Made by a program: the position numbers and the translations under genes. The notes under the pieces are model-generated. The model was not told the origin of the DNA. It worked only from the letters and a program-made list of their open reading frames with translations, and did no database searches. This document shows, one piece after another, positions 41,059 to 50,239 of a DNA stretch of 64,000 nucleotides (position 1 is its first letter; every line of letters begins with the position of its first letter). Source of the stretch: JBBDRJ01 sp963766295 (GTDB lineage Bacteria > Actinomycetota > JAICYB01); contig CAVXYW010000001.1 in assembly GCA_963766295.1 (NCBI GenBank), positions 496,001-560,000 on the forward strand. Direction: 5' to 3'.

Positions 41059-41325
41059 ATGTCTTTGACGAACATCGAGCTTTACGAGGCGTTGAAGAAG
41101 GATGTCAGCGAGGATTCGGCCAGGATGATCGCGGAAGCAGTACCCAGGGCCCAGGACATCGCTTCAAAGACGGACATAGCTGAGCTGGCGGCTGCGACCA
41201 AAGCCGACATCGCCGAACTCAAGGGCTACATCGATTCGCGCTTGCTGCGCTTCACGCTTGCGTTCTTCGTCCCGATGTGGGCAATGACTGCGGGCCTTCT
41301 CGGTGTATTGATTTCGAAGGTTTAG
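41059..41325 (+). CDS. Small coiled-coil protein with a C-terminal membrane anchor (DUF1640-like)
   Basis: 88 residues: an acidic helical region (LYEALKKDVSEDSARMIAEAV), a heptad-like stretch DIAELAAATKADIAELKGYIDSRLL, and a C-terminal membrane segment FTLAFFVPMWAMTAGLLGVLI. The pattern resembles bacterial DUF1640/CCDC90-type proteins; function unknown. Good RBS (GAAGGAG at 41048-41054). Convergent with dnaE2, 4-bp overlap. Confidence 0.75.
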   Translation: MSLTNIELYEALKKDVSEDSARMIAEAVPRAQDIASKTDIAELAAATKADIAELKGYIDSRLLRFTLAFFVPMWAMTAGLLGVLISKV

Positions 41326-44300
41326 CGGAAATCGCGAGAAGCAGTCGCCAGGTTCAGTTCTAGGATCTCCAGCTTGAAGGCAACCAGGTTGATCACGCCT
41401 TCGATCCGTTCGAGCTTCCCCGTGATGATCATCGCCCTCGCCGTTCGCGCTACGCGCCGATAGCGCCGCCAAACTCCGCGAGAGCAGATCACGTTCACCA
41501 AACCGGTTTCGTCCTCTAGGTTGAGGAACGTGATGCCGTCGGCCGTCGACGGACGCTGGCGGTGCGTAACCACACCGGCAACTCGGACGGTGCGACCGTG
41601 CTCCCAAGTTGTCAGTTCTTCGGACGTCAGCACTCCTGCATCCTTCAGGCGATCCCGGACAAACTCCATCGGTGATCCGTTGGGCATCATCGAAGTCGAC
41701 CAGAGGTCGGCGGCCGCCTCTTCGATCACGTCCATCTCGGAGAGGTCTGGTGGGACGGATCCAGGCACCAGGCCGGGCAAAGTTCCCTGCTGGATGCGCG
41801 CAGCGGCTCCGGCCGTCCACAACGTCTTGCGTCGAGAAGGTTCGAAGCATCCAAAGGCGCCGGAGGTTGCCAGTGCCTCGGCCTGAGGTTCGGTGAGGTC
41901 GCAACGAAGGACAACGTCTGTGACCGATGAATAGGGACGTCCTTCCTCGATCTTCTTCGCTAGGTCCTCGCCGATCGTGCGCACATACTCGATGCCGAGA
42001 CGGAGCGCGCCCTCTTCGAGGGTCGCTTTGGCCTTCGATGCGTTGATGTCGACGCTGCGCACCTTCACTCCGTGGCGACGGGCATCGGCGACCAGGGTGT
42101 GGGGAGCCCAGAACCCCATCGGTTGCGCGTTGAGCAAAGCCGCGCAGAACGCGGCCGGGTAGTAGTACTTGAGCCAAGCCGAGATGTAGACGAGATAGGC
42201 GAACGAAACCGAGTGGCTCTCAGGAAATCCGAAGTTCGCGAAGGCCTCGAGCTTGTCCCAGATCTGATCGGCGACATCACCTGTGACGCGCCGCTTGGCC
42301 ATGCCTTCGAAGAAGCGATCTTTCAAGCGGTTCATCCGCTCGCGTGACCTCTTTGATCCCATGGCTTGCCTCAACTCGTCGGCGTCGGCTGCGGAGAAGC
42401 CGGCGACGTCGATAGCGATCTGCATGAGCTGTTCCTGGAAGAGCGGAACGCCGAGCGTCTTCTTGAGCGCGGGTTCCAGCAGCGGATGCAGATACGTCAC
42501 CGGCTCCTTGCCGTTCCGCCGGTTGATGTACGGGTGCACCGATCCTCCCTGGATCGGCCCGGGACGGATCAATGCGACCTCGACGACCAGGTCGTAGAAC
42601 GTGCGCGGACGCAGACGTGGAAGCGTGGCCATCTGAGCCCGGCTCTCGATCTGGAAGACGCCGATCGTGTCGGCTTCGCACAACATTTCGTACACGTCGT
42701 CGTCCTGCGACAGGGTTGCTATGTCGATATCGACTTCGTACGCATCGCGAATGATGTCGAGCGCTTCGTGGATGGCAGTGAGCATCCCCAGGCCGAGCAG
42801 ATCGAACTTCACGAGGCCGGCGGCGGCGCAGTCGTCCTTGTCCCACTGAAGGACGGTGCGGTTCTCCATGCGTCCCCACTCGACGGGACAAACCTCGATC
42901 ACCGGACGTGAGCACAAGACCATCCCGCCCGAGTGGATACCGAGATGGCGCGGGAGGTTCTCGATGTCACGCGCGAGCTTCAGAACCGATGCTGGGACGT
43001 CGCCGTCATCAACGGCTCCCGTCCAGCCGTCGACCATCTTCGACCACGCGTCGAGCTGTCCCGTCGAATGGCCGAGCGCCTTGCCTGCATCGCGAACGGC
43101 CGCGCGCATGCGATAGGTGATGACGTTCGCGACCTGAGCTGCGTTGTGCCGTCCGAAGCGTTCGTAGACGTACTGGATGGCTTCTTCGCGGCGTCCGGAT
43201 TCGATGTCGACGTCGATGTCCGGTGGCCCGTCACGAGCCGGCGAAAGGAAACGCTCGAACAGGAGGCCGAGCGATACGGCGTCGGCGTTGGTGATGCCGA
43301 GTGCGTAGCAGACGGCGGAGTTGGCGGCCGAGCCTCGTCCCTGACAGAGGATGTCGTTTCGCCGGCAGAACTCGACGATGTCCCAGACGATCAGGAAATA
43401 GCCGGGGAAGCCGAGCTGCTCGATGACGAGGAGCTCGCGGTCGATCTGAGCCCAGGCACCTTCAATCCTTTCCGACCCCCGCGGTCCGTAGCGCTTCAAC
43501 GCTCCTTCGTAGGTGAGCTTTCGCAGAAACGTCGCTTCCGTTTGGCCTTGCGGGACGGGAAAGGGCGGGAGATTGGGCGCTATCAATCGGAGATCGAATG
43601 CGCACTCCCTTCCGAGCGCCGCAGCCCGTTCGACAACTCCCGGATATCGCGCGAAACGCCGTCGTTGCTCGGCTCCCGAGCGCAAGTGTGCGGTGCCGGC
43701 CGGAGGCAGCCATCCGTCGATCTCGTCCAGCGACCGCCGCGCCCGTACGGCCGCGAGTGCGGTGTAAAGGCCGTAAGAGCGCGGGGTCGCGTAATGGACG
43801 TTGTTCGTCGCAACCAGATCGATGTCCATCTCGGTTGCTATCTGCGCGAGCGCATCGTTGCGATGGGAGTCGAGCGGATCGCCGTGGTCCCACAGCTCGA
43901 CGGCGACGTTCGATTTTCCAAAGGCTTCGATCAATCTCTCGAGCTCGATGCGTGCAGCCGCCGGTCCTCGTTCGACCAGCGCACGCGGCACCGCACCTTT
44001 TCTGCAACCGGTCAGAACCAGCCAGTGGTCGCCGTGCAACGACGAGAGCTCGGCGATGTTGTGAACCGGTCGCCCCTTCTCGCCGCGCAACTGCGCTAGA
44101 GAGATCGCGCGACACAAGCGTGCGTATCCGTAGGGATCGCGAGCGATCGCGACGAGGTGATCGCCTTCAGGATCGGCGATGCCGTTCGGTACGCGCGTAG
44201 CGCCGACGGTTAATTCGGCGCCGAAGATCGTCGGCAGACCGACGGCGCGCGCGGCCTCCGCGAAACGGACGACGCCGTACATGCCGTCGTGATCGGTGAG

Positions 44301-44573
44301 GGCCAATGCATCAAGGCCGAGGCGCGCGGCTTCTTCGGCCAACTGCTCGGGATGAGATGCACCGTCAAGGAACGAGAAAGCTGAATGACAGTGCAGTTCC
44401 GCATAAGAAACGCTCGAGCCACGCTCGAATCGCGGTGGAAGCTCATAAGGCTGGCGCTTACGTGACCAAGCTGGTGAGTCGCCCTCGGCCCCGGGAGGAA
44501 CGTTCCTGGGCCGGCCGTCCGCGAGCCTGCGATGGAATTCCTTCCAGCTCCGCGGCCCGTTGTTCCAACCCAT
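41322..44573 (-). CDS. dnaE2: Error-prone DNA polymerase III alpha subunit DnaE2
   Basis: 1083 residues, typical of DnaE2. N-terminal MGWNNGPRSW signature, PHP domain (YAELHCHSAFSFLDGASHPEQL, ALTDHDGMYG), polymerase core with QGRGSAANSAVCYALGI and PPDIDVDIES holding catalytic aspartates, FFEGMAKR..., and a C-terminal OB fold (VRVAGVVTHRQRPSTADGITFLNLEDETGLVNVI). It performs mutagenic lesion bypass with ImuA and ImuB, both encoded just upstream. Expression is expected to be DNA-damage inducible through the SOS box in front of it. Confidence 0.96.
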   Translation of the reverse strand: MGWNNGPRSWKEFHRRLADGRPRNVPPGAEGDSPAWSRKRQPYELPPRFERGSSVSYAELHCHSAFSFLDGASHPEQLAEEAARLGLDALALTDHDGMYGVVRFAEAARAVGLPTIFGAELTVGATRVPNGIADPEGDHLVAIARDPYGYARLCRAISLAQLRGEKGRPVHNIAELSSLHGDHWLVLTGCRKGAVPRALVERGPAAARIELERLIEAFGKSNVAVELWDHGDPLDSHRNDALAQIATEMDIDLVATNNVHYATPRSYGLYTALAAVRARRSLDEIDGWLPPAGTAHLRSGAEQRRRFARYPGVVERAAALGRECAFDLRLIAPNLPPFPVPQGQTEATFLRKLTYEGALKRYGPRGSERIEGAWAQIDRELLVIEQLGFPGYFLIVWDIVEFCRRNDILCQGRGSAANSAVCYALGITNADAVSLGLLFERFLSPARDGPPDIDVDIESGRREEAIQYVYERFGRHNAAQVANVITYRMRAAVRDAGKALGHSTGQLDAWSKMVDGWTGAVDDGDVPASVLKLARDIENLPRHLGIHSGGMVLCSRPVIEVCPVEWGRMENRTVLQWDKDDCAAAGLVKFDLLGLGMLTAIHEALDIIRDAYEVDIDIATLSQDDDVYEMLCEADTIGVFQIESRAQMATLPRLRPRTFYDLVVEVALIRPGPIQGGSVHPYINRRNGKEPVTYLHPLLEPALKKTLGVPLFQEQLMQIAIDVAGFSAADADELRQAMGSKRSRERMNRLKDRFFEGMAKRRVTGDVADQIWDKLEAFANFGFPESHSVSFAYLVYISAWLKYYYPAAFCAALLNAQPMGFWAPHTLVADARRHGVKVRSVDINASKAKATLEEGALRLGIEYVRTIGEDLAKKIEEGRPYSSVTDVVLRCDLTEPQAEALATSGAFGCFEPSRRKTLWTAGAAARIQQGTLPGLVPGSVPPDLSEMDVIEEAAADLWSTSMMPNGSPMEFVRDRLKDAGVLTSEELTTWEHGRTVRVAGVVTHRQRPSTADGITFLNLEDETGLVNVICSRGVWRRYRRVARTARAMIITGKLERIEGVINLVAFKLEILELNLATASRDFR

Positions 44574-44584
44574 GGGCGAGACAT

Positions 44585-44610
44585 GCTATACGAACACACG
44601 TTCGTATAGC
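44585..44610. promoter_or_regulatory. LexA (SOS) box upstream of dnaE2
   Basis: A 26-bp interrupted palindrome: GCTATACGAAC, 4 bp, GTTCGTATAGC. It contains the actinobacterial/Bacillus LexA consensus CGAAC-N4-GTTCG and lies 12 bp upstream of the dnaE2 ATG. Confidence 0.93.
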
Positions 44611-44635
44611 AATGCCCAGGGTTACGAGGTCAGAT

Positions 44636-45364
44636 CTACACTCCTGCGGCCGTGGCGCAAGCTTCAACAGCCACTGCGAAAGCTTCCTGCTCGCTCTCGC
44701 TGAGAACGGAGAAGGCTTGGCCCACGATCTCGTCGGTTAGGTCTTCCGCCTGCGCCATCTTGTCGCGCAATGGCTCGGCGTCAGGCATCTCGTCCTGCCA
44801 GCCGAAGAGCTGAAACATGCCGGGTGAATTCGCCGCGACAGCTTCGGGTGCAGTCAGGCCCAGCGCCCTCGTGGCGACTCCGTTGGCACCTCCGCGGAAC
44901 TCGCGCAGGACGTGTATCAGCTGCAAAGCCCGGCCCGGTGCGTCGTCGGAGAGCGGCATGGTGCGCCAGCCGGCGAAGAGCGAGAGCCCTCGGACGTCGG
45001 CAGCTTCGCAAACACGCTGCGCGGATTTGCAGAACTCGTCCAAACCATCGACTTCGTTCAGTCGGGACCGAGCCCACTCCGCACACGATTCGAAGTAATG
45101 AGTTGCAGCCTCCATGGGATCGGCCTTGTCCCGTGCACCGTTCCAGATCCCGCACACCATCGACGGCTCGAAGAAGAAAAAGGCTGCGGCTACTACGTCA
45201 CCGGCAACGTTCCCGAGAACACCGCCGCGGCCGAGCGTGTAATAGCCGAAGAAGTCGAGACCGATCTCCTCGCCGCGCTTGCCCGTCTCGGGGTGGAGCA
45301 TGAACCCCGTGCCGGTTTTGTTGATGCGTTGACCGACGCTTCGCGTGAACTCCTGAAGTGACAT
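44636..45364 (-). CDS. Uncharacterised protein (SCO6745-like family) downstream of imuB
   Basis: 242 residues, mostly helical, with FGYYTLGRGGVLGNVAGDVVAAAFFFFEP near the N terminus, PGRALQLIHVLREFRGGANGVATRALGLTAPEAVAAN in the middle and an acidic helical C terminus. I recognise it as the actinobacterial family annotated SCO6745-like; no biochemical role is known to me. It begins 31 bp after the imuB stop on the same strand, so it may be carried on the SOS-controlled imuA-imuB transcript, between the two parts of the mutasome. Confidence 0.65.
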   Translation of the reverse strand: MSLQEFTRSVGQRINKTGTGFMLHPETGKRGEEIGLDFFGYYTLGRGGVLGNVAGDVVAAAFFFFEPSMVCGIWNGARDKADPMEAATHYFESCAEWARSRLNEVDGLDEFCKSAQRVCEAADVRGLSLFAGWRTMPLSDDAPGRALQLIHVLREFRGGANGVATRALGLTAPEAVAANSPGMFQLFGWQDEMPDAEPLRDKMAQAEDLTDEIVGQAFSVLSESEQEAFAVAVEACATAAGV

Positions 45365-45395
45365 GTCCCTTCCCCTTGTGTTTGAAGGAAAGAGC

Positions 45396-46979
45396 CTAGT
45401 CGTAGGTCGCTTCCACGGACCACCGTCCGTCTTCTAGAACCAAGAGATGTGCTGTTCCGTCGGCGAGTGCCACTTGGAACCTTGCGCGTCTCCGGTGTGC
45501 GTCCTTGTCCCACCATTTCTCGTCCACCGGCCACGGACCGGCCCAGGCCGTGACTTCGGCCCAGCCTCGTCCCGCGAACCGGACGCGCGAAGGCTTCGAC
45601 GTTGCTGTGAATCTTCCGGACACGCCGACCTGTTTCTTGTTCTCGTCCAAGACGTCGGCGCGCAGTGCCGGTGCGTAGACCATCGCCGGTGAGGGAGAAG
45701 GAAGCCGTCCCGGCCACGGTGGCAGCTCAACGGAGATCGGACCGGCGACGGTCTTGTGACCCGGAAGCCCGGGTCGCTCCGGTTCCATCGGGTCCCCCCA
45801 CGGGACGAGGCTCGCTTGCTCGCTTGGATGACGTCCGCCGGAAAGCGTTGCCTGTTTTGCACCGGTTTGTCCGAGCAATCCCTGCACGCGCGCGATGGAA
45901 CGCCGGACGCGATCGCTTACCTCTCCGCGCCGGCTCCAGAAACCGACCTTGGTTCCCGTGGCACCACCGACGTCCTCCGGCAGCAAGCGGATGATCGCGA
46001 TGCCGCCGGTCGGACGATCGCGTTCGTGCAGCCATCCTTCCAATTGCCAGCGCACGCGTTCGGCGATGGCCGCGGGGGTGAATGCAGACGAGTAGCGCCA
46101 CACCCGCGTGTGCTCTTCGCCGTGCTCGGTCTCGACACCGATCGCGAGCTTCGCGCAAGCCAGGCCGAGCTCGCCGAGCTTGATCGCGAGCTCGTCGGCT
46201 GCCGACTTACCGGCGAACATCGCGATATCGACGCGGTGGGCTGGGTGTTCGAGCTCGCGCACGACGCTCAGGTCGGGCGGCACTTGCCTCGGCTCTAGCA
46301 GCCGGGCGTCGTCGCCAGATGCCAAACGATGAGCGACCTCTCCCTCGGCGCCGAAACGGGCGACTACTCGTTCGCGTGGGAGCGCAGCGAGATCACCAAG
46401 CGTTCGGATACCGAGCCTTCTAAACAGATCGCACAGGTCCGGTTGATCCAGCTGATCGATGGCGAACGGCGCAAGGAAGTCCCGGCTCCCAAGGGGTTGG
46501 ATGACTCGACCGCGCATGGCTGCCAGCTGCGCTGCGAACGGTCCGTCCGCGATGCCCGTTCTCGTTCGGTCGTCTATGTGCAGCGGATGCGTGCGCAACG
46601 AGCCGATGGCTTCGTCCACCGCATGGGCAACGGCGTCGCGCAGCGCTTGTTCACCACCGAAGTACCGCGCCGGTCCGCGCGATGCCAATACACAAAGGCC
46701 AGGTCGGACGATCTCGACGCGCGGCGAGAACATTTCGATCGCCGTGACGACGGCTTCGAAACCGCGCATGTCGCGCGCGGGATCGTTCAAGAGCACTTCG
46801 ACTTCGGGGCAGCGCGCTTGCGCCTCCCGTCGCCGCATCCCTTTGCGGATGCCCCAGGCGAGAGCTTCCGGCGATGCCGAAACGACACGGTTGGCGTGAA
46901 AGACGGCGGCTGGCGCGTCGGCCGGCAGATCGGCAGCGACGATTGGCCACCGCGGACAACCGACGGCCATCGTCCTCAT
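45396..46979 (-). CDS. imuB: ImuB, catalytically dead Y-family polymerase
   Basis: 527 residues. It follows Y-family polymerases (HANRVVSASPEALAWGIRKGMRRREAQARCP; helix-hairpin-helix IRTLGDLAALPRERVVARFG; little finger), but the catalytic DxD region reads AADLPADAPAAV and lacks the metal-binding acidic residues, as expected for ImuB. ImuB is the scaffold that links DnaE2 and ImuA to the beta clamp. ATG 46979 overlaps the imuA stop (ATGA); the longer ORF from 47147 runs inside imuA. Confidence 0.92.
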   Translation of the reverse strand: MRTMAVGCPRWPIVAADLPADAPAAVFHANRVVSASPEALAWGIRKGMRRREAQARCPEVEVLLNDPARDMRGFEAVVTAIEMFSPRVEIVRPGLCVLASRGPARYFGGEQALRDAVAHAVDEAIGSLRTHPLHIDDRTRTGIADGPFAAQLAAMRGRVIQPLGSRDFLAPFAIDQLDQPDLCDLFRRLGIRTLGDLAALPRERVVARFGAEGEVAHRLASGDDARLLEPRQVPPDLSVVRELEHPAHRVDIAMFAGKSAADELAIKLGELGLACAKLAIGVETEHGEEHTRVWRYSSAFTPAAIAERVRWQLEGWLHERDRPTGGIAIIRLLPEDVGGATGTKVGFWSRRGEVSDRVRRSIARVQGLLGQTGAKQATLSGGRHPSEQASLVPWGDPMEPERPGLPGHKTVAGPISVELPPWPGRLPSPSPAMVYAPALRADVLDENKKQVGVSGRFTATSKPSRVRFAGRGWAEVTAWAGPWPVDEKWWDKDAHRRRARFQVALADGTAHLLVLEDGRWSVEATYD

Positions 46980-47629
46980 CTGGCCAGCCTCACAACGTTG
47001 TCGCGTTCGAAGAGCGTGACGTTGCCTTCGTCGTCCGGAAGCCAAAGGGTTTTTGTTTTGGGTCTTGTGGCGGCGCGACGGCCGGTAACGGTGACGTCGA
47101 TACTTCGCGATTCGAGGTGTCCGTAACCGCGCCCGATCCCATGCCACTCAGAAATCGAACCGGCGATCCGCACGTCGCTTTCGACCCACGGACCGATCAC
47201 GACGAGAACGGCATCCTGCTCGCGCACCCGCGCGCTGACCTTTCTGGCGTGGCGCGTTCCAGGCGCGTGAGCGAGCACGACGTCGAACGCGTCGACGAGT
47301 GCGGCGAATACCTCTACCCATTGCTTCCCCGGGTCATCGACGACGACGAACCGGTCGAGATCGATCCCGAGCTCGTCGGCGGCTCGCAGACCCATCGCGG
47401 GCAAGCCGATCGATGCCGTCCAGGAGTCCTTCGTTGCTCTGGCGACTAGAGAAAGAGCGAGCGAGGTCGCGCCGATCCCGGTGATCGACGTCGTCGTTCC
47501 CGGACGAAGACCGGCGTCGGGGAGAAGCGACTCGAATGCAGGAAGAACGGGGAGGGTTCGCGGAGCGAGTCGCGAGGCGAGCTCGAGGCTTGGGTTGGAA
47601 GCAAGCAGTGCTCCGAGCCGGTCCGTCAT
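46976..47629 (-). CDS. imuA: ImuA-like RecA-related mutasome protein
   Basis: About 217 residues with a degenerate RecA-like core: LRPGTTTSITGIGATSLALSLVARATK where Walker A would be (no GKT), DRFVVVDDPGKQWVEVFAALVDAFDVVLAH, and a variable C terminus. Together with imuB and dnaE2 this is the actinobacterial imuA'-imuB-dnaE2 set. ATG 47629 (MTDRLG) is chosen; ATG 47644 is also in frame but abuts the SOS box. Confidence 0.85.
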   Translation of the reverse strand: MTDRLGALLASNPSLELASRLAPRTLPVLPAFESLLPDAGLRPGTTTSITGIGATSLALSLVARATKDSWTASIGLPAMGLRAADELGIDLDRFVVVDDPGKQWVEVFAALVDAFDVVLAHAPGTRHARKVSARVREQDAVLVVIGPWVESDVRIAGSISEWHGIGRGYGHLESRSIDVTVTGRRAATRPKTKTLWLPDDEGNVTLFERDNVVRLAR

Positions 47630-47644
47630 TGGACCAACTACCAT

Positions 47645-47658
47645 CGAACATACGTTCG
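47645..47658. promoter_or_regulatory. LexA (SOS) box upstream of imuA-imuB
   Basis: CGAAC-ATAC-GTTCG, a perfect core match to the SOS consensus, lies in the 45-bp gap between helD and imuA. It directly adjoins the upstream candidate ATG of imuA. Confidence 0.92.
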
Positions 47659-47674
47659 TATGGTGTCAAGTGAG

Positions 47675-49924
47675 TTATACGGGCCTAAGTGCCTCCGGCA
47701 GCTCCTGGGAATGGACCACAACTAGCCGCTGAGTCGGACGCGTCAACGTCACGTAAAGACCGCGCGCGCCGGCTTCCTCGGCGATCTGCTTCGGCTCTAC
47801 GACCACGACCACATCGAACTCCAGGCCCTTGGCCCGCCGCGGGTCGAGGACGACGATCCCCGCATCGAGATCACCGGGGGCCGCACCCGCATCGTCGTCC
47901 AGGCGCTCGTGCATCTTGGCAACGAGACCCGAGGGAACGATCACCGCAACCGTTCCTTCCGCCTCTTTACGTTCGGACAAAGCGATCAGCGCCGCTTCAT
48001 CGATCAAGTTGACCGGATCCTCAGCCAGGTGGAAACGCGGTGGACCATCACCTGTCCGCACCGAGCGCGGCCGCGCGAGCCCGGGAGCAACGTCACGGAT
48101 CACACGATCGGCTACGTCCATGATCGCGGCCGGTGTTCGGTAATTGATCGTGAGCTCGGCGACATGCGGTTCCCGCCGCGATCGCAACGCCTCGAGCACT
48201 TCTTCCCACTCGGACGGCACCCAGGCACCTGAAGCTTGCGCGAGGTCGCCGAGGATCGTCATCGACCGGGACGGGCAACGCCGCGCAATCATCCGCCACT
48301 GCATCGGCGAAAGATCCTGAGCCTCGTCGATTATCACGTGTCCGTAGGTGGTGCGCTCTTGCGGCACGCTCCGGCCTTTGTCCAGATCGGATCGATCTTG
48401 CAGGTACTTCTCCGCCATCCACCCGCGTTCCATGCCGACGATCGGTTCGAACTCCTGGATGTCGTCGAGCATGCGCTCGATCATCCAGCGCTCTTCTTCT
48501 TCAATTTGCGGCTGTTGGTCGGGCGCGCGCTGAGGCGGGCTGCCGAGCATCACGCGCGCTTCGTCCAGCAGCGCAACATCGGCGGGAGTCCACGCGTGGT
48601 CTTCGGGCCGAATGAGCGCGTCCGTCTCTTCGTCGGTGAGCACGCGGGCTGTTGCGCGACGTAATGCTGAAGGATCCGAAAAGAGGTCACGCAGTAGTCG
48701 TTGAGGAGTGAGCACCGGCCACATCTCCTCGATCGCTTCGGTGACGCGTTCCTGTTCCAGCATCGCCTCGAAGAACTCGACGCGCTCCTCGCGCGGAACG
48801 TTGGTGCCCCAGGGAGCCGGGCCACGGCTGCCGGCATTCGCCGACTTCTTCGCTTCGCGCCGGTGCAGATCAAGGAGGTGAAGAAGGACGGCCATCTCGA
48901 AGGGGCGTCGCCGTTCGTTGTGAGTGCCGCGGCCTTTGGTCACTCCGGCGACGATGCGCGAGGTGTCGTCGGGCGTGAGCTCAAGTAGCTCGCCGTCGTG
49001 AAGGATCCTGATCGGCTCTTGAATGCCGCGCTCGCGGTCGCGTATCGCCGCTCGGACCACTTTGATCATCCGCGTGTCGCCCTTTACCTTCGCTGCGGCC
49101 GGGCTCTCGGACGCATTCGCCGTTACGCCGTCCGCGAGCTCGGAAGCGGTAGCCAGACGGACGGAACCCTCACCCAAAGACGGCAACACCTGCTCGACAT
49201 ATCTGAGGAAGATCGGATCCGGACCTACGAGCAGCACCCCGGTGCGCTCGAGGCGGTGGCGGTGGGTGTAGAGAAGGTAGGCGGCCCGATGCAGACCGAC
49301 GGCGGTCTTGCCGGTACCCGGTCCGCCTTGAACGACCAGTATCCCGTCGATCGGCGCGCGGATCACGCTGTCCTGTTCGACCTGGATGGTCGAAACGATG
49401 TCCCGCATACGCCCTGTACGTTCTCGCCCGACGGCACGGAGCAAGGCGGCCTCGCCGACGAGTGATAGTTCGGACGCTAGTGGGTCGTCGGTATCCAGCA
49501 ACTCGTCGTCCATACCGAGAACGCGCTTGCCCCGGCAGTGCAGGTGACGACGTCGCACGACACCCTTGGGATCACCCGGTGTCGCCCGGTAGAAGGCCTC
49601 GGCCGCCGGCGCGCGCCAGTCAACGACGAGTCTGTTGCGTTCAAGATCGGTAACGCCCACGCGCCCGATGTGGAAGCTCTCTCTGTCCGTGGTGTCTATG
49701 CGGCCGAACACGAGCGGTTCGTCGTCGCCGATCGTCAACGCGACGAATCGTGCGCGGCTGGCGGAGAACAGCGCGTCTCGTTCCCAAAGACTGTGATCCG
49801 AACCGGTCCCGGGGGAGGATCCTGCGCGCGCGGCGGCCGTCTGAGCTTCGGAACGAAGCTCTTCCAGACGTTCGTATGCGTGATCTACGTGTGCTTGCTC
49901 GAGTTCGAGCTCGGTCTTTGTCAT
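47675..49924 (-). CDS. helD: HelD-like UvrD/Rep family helicase (RNA polymerase recycling)
   Basis: 749 residues. An N-terminal coiled coil (ELELEQAHVDHAYERLEELRSEAQ), IGRVGVTDLERNRLVVDWRAPAAEAFYRATP typical of HelD, Walker A VQGGPGTGKTAVGLHRAAYLLY, motif II HVIIDEAQDLSPMQWRM, motif III MTILGDLAQ and late motif LYVTLTRPTQRLVVVHS. HelD proteins pull stalled or rifampicin-bound RNA polymerase off DNA and some give rifamycin resistance. Located 45 bp upstream of imuA on the same strand. Confidence 0.93.
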   Translation of the reverse strand: MTKTELELEQAHVDHAYERLEELRSEAQTAAARAGSSPGTGSDHSLWERDALFSASRARFVALTIGDDEPLVFGRIDTTDRESFHIGRVGVTDLERNRLVVDWRAPAAEAFYRATPGDPKGVVRRRHLHCRGKRVLGMDDELLDTDDPLASELSLVGEAALLRAVGRERTGRMRDIVSTIQVEQDSVIRAPIDGILVVQGGPGTGKTAVGLHRAAYLLYTHRHRLERTGVLLVGPDPIFLRYVEQVLPSLGEGSVRLATASELADGVTANASESPAAAKVKGDTRMIKVVRAAIRDRERGIQEPIRILHDGELLELTPDDTSRIVAGVTKGRGTHNERRRPFEMAVLLHLLDLHRREAKKSANAGSRGPAPWGTNVPREERVEFFEAMLEQERVTEAIEEMWPVLTPQRLLRDLFSDPSALRRATARVLTDEETDALIRPEDHAWTPADVALLDEARVMLGSPPQRAPDQQPQIEEEERWMIERMLDDIQEFEPIVGMERGWMAEKYLQDRSDLDKGRSVPQERTTYGHVIIDEAQDLSPMQWRMIARRCPSRSMTILGDLAQASGAWVPSEWEEVLEALRSRREPHVAELTINYRTPAAIMDVADRVIRDVAPGLARPRSVRTGDGPPRFHLAEDPVNLIDEAALIALSERKEAEGTVAVIVPSGLVAKMHERLDDDAGAAPGDLDAGIVVLDPRRAKGLEFDVVVVVEPKQIAEEAGARGLYVTLTRPTQRLVVVHSQELPEALRPV

Positions 49925-49971
49925 GCGCTCCTGATCTACAAACGAGCAGCAGTATTACCCGGCTTCATCTC

Positions 49972-50002
49972 TTGTGGGAAGAGGGATGTACCGAAGTACA
50001 AT
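49972..50002 (+). promoter_or_regulatory. Promoter of the SelW-like gene (probably leaderless)
   Basis: TTGTGG (49972-49977) and TACAAT (49997-50002), spacing 19 bp. The ATG at 50009 is only 6 nt after the -10, so the transcript is likely to begin at the start codon; no ribosome binding site is visible. Confidence 0.5.
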
Positions 50003-50008
50003 AGATAT

Positions 50009-50239
50009 ATGCCCACGGACGTCGAGATTGAATACTGCGTGCCTTGCGGGCACCTCGATAAGGCCATGGAAACGCAGCGCGCGATCCTCAACGAGTTCGG
50101 CCAGCAGCTACGCGCCGTTGCGTTGGTTACCGGTGACAAGGGCGTCTTCAAGATCCGCGTCAATGGCGAAGAGATCTTCGACAAGAAGCAGGGCTACGAC
50201 GAAGCCGCCATCCTGGCCGCGATAAAGGAACGCGTTTAG
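50009..50239 (+). CDS. SelW/Rdx-family thioredoxin-like protein
   Basis: 76 residues: MPTDVEIEYCVPCGHLDKA with a redox CxxC at Cys10-Cys13 (a Cys replaces the selenocysteine of animal SelW), then KGVFKIRVNGEEIFDKKQGYDEAAIL, the standard Rdx fold. Likely a small cytoplasmic thiol redox protein. Longer in-frame starts lie inside the opposite helD gene and are rejected. Convergent 4-bp overlap with the ECF S-component gene. Confidence 0.85.
   Translation: MPTDVEIEYCVPCGHLDKAMETQRAILNEFGQQLRAVALVTGDKGVFKIRVNGEEIFDKKQGYDEAAILAAIKERV

Noticed and set aside
49862..49876. GTTCGTATG resembling a LexA half-site
   Set aside because: Only one half of the palindrome is present and it is inside the helD coding region.
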